Shown: positions 42,811 to 52,011 of the stretch, piece by piece
How the letters are laid out: every line of letters begins with the position of its first letter
Position numbering within the stretch: the first letter of the stretch is position 1
Assembly (NCBI RefSeq): GCF_003254475.1
Contig: NZ_QFYQ01000001.1
Location: 2,108,001-2,172,000, forward strand
Direction of reading: 5' to 3'
Length of the DNA: 64,000 bases
DNA from: Phenylobacterium soli
Lineage (GTDB): Bacteria > Pseudomonadota > Alphaproteobacteria > Caulobacterales > Caulobacteraceae
Program-made: the position numbers and the translations under genes
The notes under the pieces: generated by a model
Seen by the model: only the letters and a program-made list of their open reading frames with translations
Told to the model about the DNA's origin: nothing
Database searches by the model: none

Positions 42811-43419
42811 GCTGCGAGCCGCGCCGGTGTTGCGGTCGAAGGCGAAGCGCTGAACGAGCACGCCCTTGTCCGATGTGACGACGTCGCCGACGATGGTGTT
42901 GGCGTCGCGCTGAGTGATCGCGCCGACCCGCAAATGGGGATTGCCGTTGGTGGCGATCCAGCGCTCGAGATAAGTCTTCACATCGCTCGCGGAGATCTGC
43001 CCGGGGCCGCTACCCGGTGCGTAACCGTAACCACCCACACCCGGGCCGTAGCCGCCCATCATGCCGCGACCACCCATCATGCCTGGGCCATAGCCGCCCA
43101 TCATGCCGCCACCGTAGCCCCCCATCATGCCTGGGCCATAGCCGCCCATCATGCCGCCACCGTAGCCCCCCATCATGCCCGGGCCGTAGCCGCCCATCAT
43201 GCCGCGACCGCCCATCATGCCAGGGTAACCATAGCCGTAGCCGCCATAACCGTAGCTCCCGTAGGGTTGCGACTGAGCAGGGGCCTGGACCTGCGCGGGG
43301 GGCTGGTCTTGGGCGGGGTTCTGGGGTTGGGCGTAGGCCTGCACGAGACTGAAGGCCGCCAGAACGGCGGCAAGCGCGCCACCGGTGAGGTCGCGGATGT
43401 GCAACTGCATCGTTGCCAC
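42802..43419 (-). CDS. Met/Gly-rich secreted protein, copy 2
   Basis: This 205-residue paralogue of the gene at 38949 has a signal peptide (GGALAAVLAAFSLVQAYA), a Gln/Pro linker and an expanded array of MMGGYGPG/MMGGYGGG units. It ends with the same C-terminal domain (TYLERWIATNGNPH, QRDANTIVGD). The array makes it longer than copy 1. Met-rich arrays of this type bind Cu(I) or Ag(I) in known copper proteins. The gene stands alone, upstream of no partner in the same direction. Confidence 0.78.
   Translation of the reverse strand: MATMQLHIRDLTGGALAAVLAAFSLVQAYAQPQNPAQDQPPAQVQAPAQSQPYGSYGYGGYGYGYPGMMGGRGMMGGYGPGMMGGYGGGMMGGYGPGMMGGYGGGMMGGYGPGMMGGRGMMGGYGPGVGGYGYAPGSGPGQISASDVKTYLERWIATNGNPHLRVGAITQRDANTIVGDVVTSDKGVLVQRFAFDRNTGAARSVQ
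43051..43222. repeat. 24-base tandem repeats encoding MMGG units
   Basis: The repeat core GCCGCCCATCATGCC (plus strand) recurs about every 24 bases, giving alternating MMGGYGPG and MMGGYGGG units, with a 48-base higher-order period and about eight MMGG copies. Arrays of near-identical units are prone to copy-number change. Confidence 0.75.
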
Positions 43420-43495
43420 TCCTTCGATTGATCTCTGGCGCAGGACACACCGCGAGATCTACGAGGAAATTATTCGCGTGCGAACGCTCCCGCGT

Positions 43496-43507
43496 TGACC
43501 TCGGTCA
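43496..43507. promoter_or_regulatory. TGACC-NN-GGTCA palindrome upstream of Met-rich gene 2
   Basis: The palindrome TGACC-TC-GGTCA on the plus strand lies 77 bases upstream of the gene start at 43419, matching the position and sequence of the site before copy 1. Confidence 0.5.
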
Positions 43508-43556
43508 GCGTGGGCGTGTTGTTGACAGCTTTGGGTGGCGAAACGCGGGGCGACGG

Positions 43557-45107
43557 TCAGGCGCAGACATACTGTCCCATCATGCCCGCGTCCTCGTGCT
43601 CCAGGATGTGGCAGTGGAACATGAAGGGATGGGCTCGCAGCGCCGGTTGGGTGAAATGGATCAGGAGTTCGGCGGACCGCGAGACGAGGACGGTGTCCTT
43701 CCAACCCTGCAGATGCGGGGGCGGCGCGGCGCCGTCCAGTGACAGGATCCTAAACTGGACGCCGTGGACGTGAAACGGGTGCGCCATCGACTGGGCGGAA
43801 ACCTCCCACACCTCACGCGAGTCCAGGGCCACTGCGACGTCGATCCGCTGCATGTCGAACGACTGGCCATTGATGCCGAGACCAGACCCGCCGCGCCCCA
43901 TGCCCATCATGCCGCCGCCCATCATGCCGCCGCCCATCATGCCGCCGCCCATCATTCCCCCCATCATGCCCCTGCCCATCATTCCGCCCATCCCGCCCAT
44001 CATCCCGCCCATGTCGTTGAGCGCGAACCGCCGTCGGAGAAGTTGAGCGCTCGGGGCCGCGGCTGGCATATCGACGAGCGTGGACGGAATTTTGCGCTTC
44101 GCGCCGGGGCGGTCGCGATCTGGTGCGAAACTCATGATGTCGCCTGCGGCGCTCTGCCCGCGCCCCATCATCATTCCCATCATCGGTGGGAAGGGATCGG
44201 GACCCGTTTGCAGCACGGCGGGACGCCCGTCGGAAAAGTCGACCAGGATCTCGAAACGTTCAGAGGGCGCGATCAGAAGGCGGGTCATGCTGACAGGCGA
44301 ACCCAGATACCCGCCGTCCGAGGCGATCACATGAAGTGGCCGCCCGTCGTCAAATCCCAGGTCGAGGTTGCGCGCGTTCGACCCGTTCAGCAGCCGCAGC
44401 CGCACCAGGCCGGCGGGGACGCGCGCGATGGGCGCGATTGCGCCGTTGACGATGATTGTATTGCCCCGCGCTCCCTGCATGACCGTCATCGGGTTCGCGG
44501 GGTAGATCAGGTCGCCGTTCCCATCGAACAAACGATCCTGCAGCACCAACGGCAGATCATCCACGCCATAGGTTCGCGGAAGGTCGAGGCGCGCGCCGGA
44601 GCCGTCTTCGATCAGCACCAGGCCCGCCATTCCGAAATAGACTTGGCGCCCCGTGTCTCGATGGGGGTGCGGGTGGTACCAGGCGGTGGTCTCCGGCTGC
44701 TGAACGGGCAGCACGCGCCGCCACGTCTCACCGGGAGCGATGTGATCGTGCGGCCCGCCGTCGCGTTCGCTTGGGATCAGGAACCCATGCCAATGCACGA
44801 TGGTGTCGGTGTCGATGCGGTTCTCGATCGCCACATCGACCTGCGCGCCACTCTGCATCCGTATCGTTGGCCCGAGAACGGGGCCTGAGTAGCCGTAAGT
44901 TGCGACCGGCCGTCCCTCCACGAAGGCATGACGACCGGTTTGGGCCACAAGCCGGATCGAATTGCCTTGGGCTTGGGCATCGATCAGCGGCGGCACGGGC
45001 AGCGGGGTGGTGAACCGACCTGGCTGGGCGCCGCTCGGCGCCCCAAAGAGTGTCGACCCCGCAATCAGCGAGCCACCTGCAACGATCGTCCTACGTCGCG
45101 TGAGCAT
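43557..45107 (-). CDS. cueO: CueO-type multicopper oxidase with Met-rich insert
   Basis: This 516-residue enzyme is exported by a Tat-like signal (TRRRTIVAGGSLIAG). The copper ligand motifs are HWHG, HPHPH, HPFHVHG and the type-1 motif HCHILEHEDAGMM. A long MMGG/MMGR-repeat insert lies before the last cupredoxin domain, at the position of the Met-rich region in CueO. It oxidises Cu(I) to less toxic Cu(II). The frame extends to 45158, but ATG 45107 gives the proper signal. Confidence 0.93.
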   Translation of the reverse strand: MLTRRRTIVAGGSLIAGSTLFGAPSGAQPGRFTTPLPVPPLIDAQAQGNSIRLVAQTGRHAFVEGRPVATYGYSGPVLGPTIRMQSGAQVDVAIENRIDTDTIVHWHGFLIPSERDGGPHDHIAPGETWRRVLPVQQPETTAWYHPHPHRDTGRQVYFGMAGLVLIEDGSGARLDLPRTYGVDDLPLVLQDRLFDGNGDLIYPANPMTVMQGARGNTIIVNGAIAPIARVPAGLVRLRLLNGSNARNLDLGFDDGRPLHVIASDGGYLGSPVSMTRLLIAPSERFEILVDFSDGRPAVLQTGPDPFPPMMGMMMGRGQSAAGDIMSFAPDRDRPGAKRKIPSTLVDMPAAAPSAQLLRRRFALNDMGGMMGGMGGMMGRGMMGGMMGGGMMGGGMMGGGMMGMGRGGSGLGINGQSFDMQRIDVAVALDSREVWEVSAQSMAHPFHVHGVQFRILSLDGAAPPPHLQGWKDTVLVSRSAELLIHFTQPALRAHPFMFHCHILEHEDAGMMGQYVCA

Positions 45108-45270
45108 GCGAGCACGTCTCCGACAGCGGAAAAGGATCGGAGCAAACGATTTCCGCACCCACTATCAGCTCAGGAGCTTGGTGGGCGCAGCCTTGCCGAG
45201 CTGACAGTCGCGAGCGCCCGGCTTGAGCCAACGCAAGGCTAATGCGCAGATGGGGACTAACTTTTAACCT

Positions 45271-45561
45271 ATGTGGGACCTCGCCGGTAGATCAGATGCG
45301 CACGCCGCCGCGGCGGTGACGTCGGGGCGCCGCTCCCTCGTGAAGGCCATCACCTATCGACTGGTCGTCATGTGCGCCGATGCGGCGGCGATCTACCTGC
45401 TCACGGGCAAGTGGCGTCTGGCCGCCGGCTTCATGATCGCCAGCAGCGTCTACACGACCGCGCTCTACTTCCTGCACGAGCGACTCTGGGCGCGGATTGG
45501 CTGGGGGCGTCAGCTGGAACCGCGCGGAACGCAAGACCAACCGCAAAGTCGCCTGGCCTGA
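45271..45561 (+). CDS. DUF2061 small membrane protein
   Basis: This 96-residue protein has two hydrophobic segments and the DUF2061 pattern SLVKAITYRLVVMCADAA...GFMIASSVYTTALYFLHERLW. The function is unknown; such genes often sit near metal or sulphur genes. ATG 45271 lacks a good ribosome site, and an in-frame GTG at 45316 could be the start. It is divergent from cueO. Confidence 0.8.
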   Translation: MWDLAGRSDAHAAAAVTSGRRSLVKAITYRLVVMCADAAAIYLLTGKWRLAAGFMIASSVYTTALYFLHERLWARIGWGRQLEPRGTQDQPQSRLA

Positions 45562-45731
45562 GTGACGCCGGGCGCGCTCTCGCTCCCTATCGGCCGCGTC
45601 CCACGGTGTCGCTCAAGGCGGAGAGCGGATTCCATCGAAAATCAGCGGCTCGCCGATCAGGTCAGGGCGGCATCGCCTCTTCGGCACTCTGCCGGAGGCC
45701 GCCGATCCTTCACGATTCCGCGATTTTCTAC

Positions 45732-45782
45732 GGCTCCGAGCGCTTACTATGTGCTTACTGGGGCGCTTCAGCGCTCGGAGCC
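45732..45782. repeat. 13-bp inverted repeat beside tRNA-Thr (possible element end)
   Basis: Arms GGCTCCGAGCGCT (45732-45744) and AGCGCTCGGAGCC (45770-45782) are perfect complements around 25 bases that include two TGCTTACT-like words. A second inverted repeat, CAATGAC-CTAA-GTCATTG, follows at 45782-45799, directly before the tRNA 3' end. Paired arm-type sites next to a tRNA 3' end suggest an attachment site or excision region. No gene lies in 45562-45805. Confidence 0.45.
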
Positions 45783-45805
45783 AATGACCTAAGTCATTGA
45801 AAAGA

Positions 45806-45880
<75 letters not shown>

Positions 45881-45983
45881 GAAAGGCGAGGCGGGGGCTA
45901 TAGCCAAACGAGAGGCCGGCGTGAAGCCCCAATCGCTGCACGCGGCTCTTGACGGGCTGCACGCCTCGCCGCACCTCAGCGCC

Positions 45984-46136
45984 ATGGGCAAGGGCGACGA
46001 TCAGAAGAGGCCGGCGCCGACCGATCGCGAGGCCAGGCTCGCGCAAGCGCTCCGCGCGAATCTCCGGCGGCGGAAGGTCGATTCGCCACGCGCGGACAGA
46101 CCTGCAGCTGGCCAATCGCCTCACAACGAGGACTGA
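45984..46136 (+). CDS. Small basic protein upstream of murA
   Basis: This 50-residue protein from ATG 45984 has an Arg/Ala helix (DREARLAQALRANLRRRKV). Comparable short proteins precede murA in Caulobacteraceae, and their function is unknown. The frame is open from 45921, but the upstream part is less like the family. Confidence rests on position and composition. Confidence 0.5.
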   Translation: MGKGDDQKRPAPTDREARLAQALRANLRRRKVDSPRADRPAAGQSPHNED

Positions 46137-46233
46137 GGCCACCCTTTGCGCGGGCGAGCGCCCACGCTAGATAAACGGCATCTGCGCTGCCCCCGCGTTG
46201 CGACGAGAACGCGGTCATTTCGAAGGATCAGGT

Positions 46234-47520
<1,287 letters not shown>

Positions 47521-47526
47521 ACGGAC

Positions 47527-47952
47527 ATGGCCGAGCCCAAGCCGCTTCGACTTCTCGCCCAGGATCCTGAGGATCTCGAGGTCATCTCCGCGGCCATGCA
47601 GGACGCCGTCCTGAAGGTTGGGGACATCGTCTACGAGGCCAAGGCCAAACGCCTGACGATCGCCTTCAACCGGTACCGCTGGGAAGCTGGCGGAGGCGAG
47701 CGGGTCCGGGCCGGGCTCCAGCTTGCCGGGGTGCTGGGCGTTCAGACGCGCAAGATCCGCCTGGGCGCCAAGAGCGCCGTGCTTGAACTGCTGGCGATGA
47801 CGTTCACGCCGGGCGAGGCGCCGGGCGGCGCCGTCACCCTGAGCTTCGCGGGGGGCGGCGACCTGCGCGCCAATGTAGAATGCGTCGAGGCGGTGCTGGC
47901 CGATGTCTCGACGCCCTGGCGGACGCCGCGCAAGCCAGCTCACGAGGTCTGA
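47527..47952 (+). CDS. DUF2948 family protein
   Basis: This 141-residue protein matches DUF2948, a conserved alphaproteobacterial family placed between murA and hisD. Boxes are LRLLAQDPEDLEVISAAMQDA, FNRYRWE and a final ADVSTPWRTPRKPAH. The function is unknown. It lies 6 bases after murA and 51 bases before hisD, so it is likely in one operon. Confidence 0.92.
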   Translation: MAEPKPLRLLAQDPEDLEVISAAMQDAVLKVGDIVYEAKAKRLTIAFNRYRWEAGGGERVRAGLQLAGVLGVQTRKIRLGAKSAVLELLAMTFTPGEAPGGAVTLSFAGGGDLRANVECVEAVLADVSTPWRTPRKPAHEV

Positions 47953-48003
47953 GGGCGCGCCGCGATGGCGCTCGCGGGCAAGGGCGGGTAAAGAGCGCCC
48001 GCC

Positions 48004-49284
48004 ATGCGCCGCTTCAAGTTCATAGATCCCGGTTTCGAAGCCGCCTTCACCGCGTTCGTCGAAGAGCGTCGCGAGACGCCTGAAGAGGTCGACGCCGTCG
48101 TACGCGAGGTGATCGCCTCGGTCCGGGCCGAAGGGCTGGAGGCATTGCTTCGCCTAGCGCGGCAGTTCGACAAGGTGGAGCTGGATGCGGACTCGATCCG
48201 TGTCTCCGCCGAGGAGATCGAGGCTGGGGCGGAGGCCTGCCACGTCGAAGTGCGCGAGGCGATAGCCTTCGCGGCGGCCCGCATCCGCGCCTACCACGAA
48301 CGCCAACGTCCCGCGGATCAACGCTTCACCGATGCCGCGGGCGTCGAGCTCGGGTGGCGCTGGACGCCTCTGGAGGCGGTCGGAATCTACGTGCCGGGCG
48401 GCCGCGCGGCCTATCCCTCCACCGTCCTGATGAACGCCGTGCCCGCCGCCGTCGCCGGGGTTTCGCGGATCGCCATGGTCACGCCGCCAGGACGATTGCA
48501 GCCTGCCGTGCTCGCGGCGGCGAAGGAAGCCGGAGTCAGCGAGATCTGGCGCGTCGGCGGCGCCCAGGCGGTGGCGGCGCTCGCCTATGGCGCGGGTCCG
48601 ATCCGTCCGGTGGACAAGATCGTCGGCCCGGGCAACGCCTTCGTCACGGCCGCCAAACGGCGGGTGTATGGCGCGGTGGGCATCGACGCGCTGGCCGGCC
48701 CCTCCGAGATCGTCGTCGTCGCCGATGGGGCCAACCGACCAGAGTGGATCGCGGCGGACCTTCTTTCCCAGGCCGAGCACGATCCCGCCGCCCAATCGAT
48801 TCTCATCACCGATGACGAGGCCTTCGCAGGGCAGGTCGAGGCGGAAGTGCAGGCCCAGCTCTCCAGCCTTTCGACGGGTGAGGCCGCTGCCGCATCGTGG
48901 CGGGACCACGGGGCGGTGGTGATCGCGCCGCTGGACGAAGTGCCGCGCCTCGTGGACCTCATCGCGCCGGAGCACGTCGAGTTCGCCGTCGCCGAACCTG
49001 AGCAGCTGGCCGATCGGGTACGGCATGCGGGCGCCATCTTCCTGGGCCGCCTCGCGCCCGAAGCCATCGGCGACTACGTTGCTGGATCCAATCACGTCCT
49101 GCCGACGAGCCGCGCGGCGCGCTTCTCCTCGGGCCTGTCGCTCTATGACTTCATCAAGCGCACCTCCCTGGTGAAGTGCGACGAGGCGGCGTTCGCCGCC
49201 CTCGCGCCGGCCACCGTGGCCCTCGCGGAGGCGGAAGGACTGCCCGCGCACGCGCGGTCCGCGGCGATCCGCATGGGGCAGTGA
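48004..49284 (+). CDS. hisD: HisD, histidinol dehydrogenase
   Basis: This 426-residue NAD- and zinc-dependent enzyme performs the last two oxidations of histidine synthesis. The family signature region is intact (VGPGNAFVTAAKRRVYG, then DALAGPSEIVVVAD, LLSQAEHDP). The catalytic Glu/His pair lies in IAPEHVEF, and the second His in GSNHVLPT. Length is normal. It lies 51 bases downstream of the DUF2948 gene. Confidence 0.96.
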   Translation: MRRFKFIDPGFEAAFTAFVEERRETPEEVDAVVREVIASVRAEGLEALLRLARQFDKVELDADSIRVSAEEIEAGAEACHVEVREAIAFAAARIRAYHERQRPADQRFTDAAGVELGWRWTPLEAVGIYVPGGRAAYPSTVLMNAVPAAVAGVSRIAMVTPPGRLQPAVLAAAKEAGVSEIWRVGGAQAVAALAYGAGPIRPVDKIVGPGNAFVTAAKRRVYGAVGIDALAGPSEIVVVADGANRPEWIAADLLSQAEHDPAAQSILITDDEAFAGQVEAEVQAQLSSLSTGEAAAASWRDHGAVVIAPLDEVPRLVDLIAPEHVEFAVAEPEQLADRVRHAGAIFLGRLAPEAIGDYVAGSNHVLPTSRAARFSSGLSLYDFIKRTSLVKCDEAAFAALAPATVALAEAEGLPAHARSAAIRMGQ

Positions 49285-49396
49285 AGCTGAACAGCCGTCC
49301 ACGAAGCTGAACAATAGCTGTCAGCGTCGTTCCGGCGCCCGTTCAGGCTGGGCCACATAAGGTGCCTCCATCGAATTCAGACGATGGAGAGCCGAG

Positions 49397-49990
49397 ATGC
49401 GCACTTCGAAGACCAAATCCATGATCGCTGCCGCCGTCGCCGTCGCCGGCGCGGCGGCGTTCACCGCCCCCGCAGCGCAAGCGGGGGTCACCTCCTGCTC
49501 GGCCCAGGGCGGCAAGCAGGAGGCGGGCGCCTTGATCGGCGCGGCTCTGGGCGGCCTGCTGGGGAACAGCGTCTCCGGTCATAACCGCACCACCGGGACC
49601 GTCGTCGGCGCGGCCGTCGGCGCGGCGGCCGGCTCGGCCGTCGGCTGCCAGATGCAGCACCAGGATCCCGCTCAGCGCGCCAGGTATGATCGCGAGGACC
49701 GGTTTGCGACCTATGTGAGCGGGGGCTATCGCCTGTCCTCGCAGATCGAGCCGGCGCGGTTCAGCCGGATGGGCCAGCTGTCGGTGATCAACCGTGACTT
49801 CGGCCTGCGCGCCGCCCCCGACTTCTCGAGCCGCTATGTCGGCAAGCTGAAGGGTGGCGAGCGGGTGGACGCCATGGCCCACGTCCGTGGGACCGACTGG
49901 ATCCTGGTGGGCCGTAACGGCGTGGGCATGGGTTACGTCCATGAGGACTACATCCGGCCCGACAACGCCCGGTACGCCTACGGCTACTGA
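49397..49990 (+). CDS. Glycine-zipper and SH3-domain envelope protein
   Basis: This 197-residue secreted protein has a signal peptide ending near PAAQAG. It then shows a Gly-zipper segment (LIGAALGGLLGNSVSG...VVGAAVGAAAGSAVG, about residues 45-80). The C-terminal SH3-like domain includes INRDFGLRAAPDFSSRYVGKLKGG. It is probably an envelope or peptidoglycan-associated protein. A strong terminator follows, which separates it from UPF0262. Confidence 0.85.
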   Translation: MRTSKTKSMIAAAVAVAGAAAFTAPAAQAGVTSCSAQGGKQEAGALIGAALGGLLGNSVSGHNRTTGTVVGAAVGAAAGSAVGCQMQHQDPAQRARYDREDRFATYVSGGYRLSSQIEPARFSRMGQLSVINRDFGLRAAPDFSSRYVGKLKGGERVDAMAHVRGTDWILVGRNGVGMGYVHEDYIRPDNARYAYGY

Positions 49991-50010
49991 TCAGAACCCG
50001 ATGAATCGCA

Positions 50011-50041
50011 GCGCCCGGCGTCCCACGCCGGGCGCTTTTTC
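50011..50041 (+). terminator. Intrinsic terminator after the SH3-domain gene
   Basis: Arms GCGCCCGGCG (50011-50020) and CGCCGGGCGC (50026-50035) surround TCCCA and are followed by TTTTT, a textbook rho-independent terminator 21 bases after the gene. Confidence 0.93.
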
Positions 50042-50119
50042 TATGCCTGTGGCGGCGGCGTGATGACGCGAGGGGCCAGAATGCCATAAAGCACCGGTCA
50101 GACCCGCAGTCCGGACGCC

Positions 50120-50599
50120 ATGGCCGACGACGACCGCAAGACACATCGCCTCGAGAAGGTCGAGCTCGACGAGGACTCCCTCGCGGCGGTCTCGCGCGAC
50201 CAGGAGCAGGAGCGGCAGATCGCAATCTTCGATCTGCTCGAGGAGAACTATTTCAGGCCCGAGGGCGCGGACGGCGGCCCTTACGAGCTGAAGATGGGCC
50301 TGGTCGAGAATCGCCTGCTGCTGGACGTGCGCGGACCGGGGTACGAGAAGCAGCACATCCTCTCGCTCTCGCCGTTCCGCAGCCTGATCAAAGACTACTT
50401 CATGATCTGCGAGAGCTATTACGAGGCGATCCGCAATTCGACCCCCGCCCAGATCGAGGCCTTGGACATGGGGCGCCGCGGCCTGCACAACGAAGCCTCC
50501 GACCTGCTGCGCACGCGCCTCACAGGAAAGATCGAGACCGACCTCGACACGGCGCGCCGCCTTTTCACCCTGATCTGCGCACTGCACTGGCGGGGTTGA
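50120..50599 (+). CDS. UPF0262 family protein
   Basis: This 159-residue cytoplasmic protein matches UPF0262, conserved beside hisD in Alphaproteobacteria. Visible are [39 protein letters not shown] and [14 protein letters not shown]. The function is unknown. It lies 6 bases before the phosphatase gene and is probably co-transcribed with it. Confidence 0.93.
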   Translation: MADDDRKTHRLEKVELDEDSLAAVSRDQEQERQIAIFDLLEENYFRPEGADGGPYELKMGLVENRLLLDVRGPGYEKQHILSLSPFRSLIKDYFMICESYYEAIRNSTPAQIEALDMGRRGLHNEASDLLRTRLTGKIETDLDTARRLFTLICALHWRG

Positions 50600-50605
50600 A
50601 ACGCC

Positions 50606-51070
50606 ATGCCCAGTGAGGAGGGGGCGCGCAGGCCCGCGGCGGTGCTGTTCGCCTGCAACTTCAACCGCGTGCGTTCGCCCATGGCGGAGGCCCTGTTGAA
50701 GCGCGTCGCGGGGCAGAGAATCTATGTCGACAGCTGTGGCCTGAGGCATCCGGCGCTGGCCGACGGCGAGGACGCCTTCGCCATCGATCCGTTCGCGGCT
50801 GCCGTGATGGGCGAAGTTGGCTGCGATCTGTCCGAGCATCGCGCCAAGACGTTCGATGAGTTGCAGGACGATTCCTTCGATCTGGTGATCTCGTTCACGC
50901 CCGAGTCGCAGCATCGGGCCGTGGAACTCGCGCGCGGCCGGGCGGCCGAAATCGAATACTGGCCGATCTTCGATCCCACGCTTGCGGAGGGCTCGCGGGA
51001 GGCTCGGCTCATGGCCTACAGGGACGTGAGGGACGCGCTCGCCGCCCGCATCGCCGCGCGTTTCGGGTAA
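50606..51070 (+). CDS. Low-molecular-weight protein tyrosine phosphatase/ArsC-like
   Basis: This 154-residue enzyme has the catalytic P-loop CNFNRVRS (Cys17 to Ser24; the C-x5-R-S pattern) near the start and the general-acid Asp in IFDPTLAEG. Such proteins remove phosphate from tyrosine or reduce arsenate; the local order, between UPF0262 and infA, is conserved in Alphaproteobacteria. Which reaction applies cannot be told from sequence alone. Confidence 0.9.
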   Translation: MPSEEGARRPAAVLFACNFNRVRSPMAEALLKRVAGQRIYVDSCGLRHPALADGEDAFAIDPFAAAVMGEVGCDLSEHRAKTFDELQDDSFDLVISFTPESQHRAVELARGRAAEIEYWPIFDPTLAEGSREARLMAYRDVRDALAARIAARFG

Positions 51071-51085
51071 TGATTTGGCGGGCTG

Positions 51086-51115
51086 TCGACCTGACTCGGC
51101 AGGCTGGAGTATAAT
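51086..51115 (+). promoter_or_regulatory. Likely promoter upstream of infA
   Basis: A perfect -10 box TATAAT (51110-51115) is preceded, 18 bases upstream, by TCGACC (51086-51091), a 4 of 6 match to TTGACA. Transcription would start near 51122, just before a terminator-like hairpin and 67 bases before infA. Confidence 0.6.
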
Positions 51116-51127
51116 TCTGAGCTGTTC

Positions 51128-51168
51128 ACGGCTCGCGGCCTGACGTAAAGGCGCGAGCCGTCGTTTTT
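51128..51168 (+). terminator. Terminator-like hairpin in the infA leader
   Basis: Arms ACGGCTCGCG (51128-51137) and CGCGAGCCGT (51152-51161) around 14 bases are followed by CG and TTTTT. It may end the phosphatase transcript, or act as an attenuator for the promoter immediately upstream. Confidence 0.7.
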
Positions 51169-51188
51169 ATGCCCCTCTCGGAGCCTGC

Positions 51189-51407
51189 ATGGCGAAAGAA
51201 GAACTGCTGGAGTTTCCCGGAACGGTCACGGAAGTGCTTCCGAACGCGACCTTCCGCGTGAAGCTCGAAAACGAACACGAGATCATCGCCCATACGGCCG
51301 GCAAGATGCGCAAGAACCGCATCCGGGTTTCGGCGGGCGACAAGGTGCTCGTAGAGATGACGCCCTACGACCTGACCAAGGGCCGCATCACCTTCCGCGT
51401 TCGCTAA
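51189..51407 (+). CDS. infA: Translation initiation factor IF-1
   Basis: This 72-residue S1-fold protein has the exact family length. It begins [21 protein letters not shown], continues with [18 protein letters not shown] and ends [10 protein letters not shown]-1 binds the ribosomal A site during initiation. It is preceded by a hairpin leader and followed closely by maf. Confidence 0.98.
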   Translation: MAKEELLEFPGTVTEVLPNATFRVKLENEHEIIAHTAGKMRKNRIRVSAGDKVLVEMTPYDLTKGRITFRVR

Positions 51408-51423
51408 AGGACCGACGGCCGCC

Positions 51424-52011
51424 TTGTCGTCGACGCTCCAGCGACTGGTGCTGGCCTCCGAGAGCCCGAGGCGGCTCGCCTTGCTGCGCCAGATCGGCGT
51501 CGAGCCTCACCATGTCGACCCGGCTGAGCTCGACGAAACTCCGCTCCGCAAGGAAACACCGCGCGCCCTGGCCCTGCGTCTCGCATCGGCCAAGGCCGAC
51601 GCCCTGGCGGCTAGGCATGCCGGCGCCTACGTGCTGGCGGCCGACACCGTGGTGGCCGTTGGCCGGCGCATCCTCCCCAAGGCCGAAGCTGACGCCGAGG
51701 TGCGCGTCTGCCTGGAGCTCCTCTCCGGCCGCAATCACCATGTCCTGACAGCCGTCAGCGTCGTCGCTCCCGACGGCCGTCGATCAAGCCGCCTGTCGGA
51801 CACGCGCGTCGCCTTCAAGCGGCTCGGGGAAGTCGAGGTGGCGAGCTACATCCGTTGCGGGGAAGGGATCGGAAAGGCTGGCGGCTATGCCATCCAGGGA
51901 CGGGCGGCTGCGTTCGTGATGGGGCTGCAGGGCTCGTACTCGGGCGTCGTCGGACTGCCGCTCTATGAAGCCGCCAATCTGTTGCGCGGCCTCGGCTTCG
52001 CGATTCCATGA
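51424..52011 (+). CDS. maf: Maf-family nucleotide pyrophosphatase
   Basis: This 195-residue cytoplasmic enzyme begins at TTG 51424. Boxes are LVLASESPRRLALLRQIGVE at the start, then ADTVVAVG, GGYAIQGRAA and SYSGVVGLPLYE. Maf proteins hydrolyse modified or canonical NTPs to limit their use. It overlaps the RNase E/G-like gene by 4 bases and follows infA by 16 bases. Confidence 0.94.
   Translation: MSSTLQRLVLASESPRRLALLRQIGVEPHHVDPAELDETPLRKETPRALALRLASAKADALAARHAGAYVLAADTVVAVGRRILPKAEADAEVRVCLELLSGRNHHVLTAVSVVAPDGRRSSRLSDTRVAFKRLGEVEVASYIRCGEGIGKAGGYAIQGRAAAFVMGLQGSYSGVVGLPLYEAANLLRGLGFAIP

Larger units (their letters stand above)
1..45805. mobile_element. Right part of a Tn4371-like integrative conjugative element with metal-resistance cargo
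   Basis: The block starts with a complete DNA-processing and mating-pair set (traF, relaxase, traG, then trbB to trbI in RP4/Tn4371 order). It continues into about 30 kb of metal efflux and metal-binding genes. To its right lies ordinary housekeeping DNA beginning with a tRNA-Thr gene whose 3' end faces the element. This layout is typical of Tn4371-type elements. The integrase and the left end are not in the window, and no direct att repeat can be verified here, so the right limit at the tRNA is an inference. Confidence 0.7.

Noticed and set aside
43040..43240. CRISPR-like short repeats
   Set aside because: The 24-base units are contiguous without spacers and encode a Met/Gly array in frame, so they are protein-coding tandem repeats.
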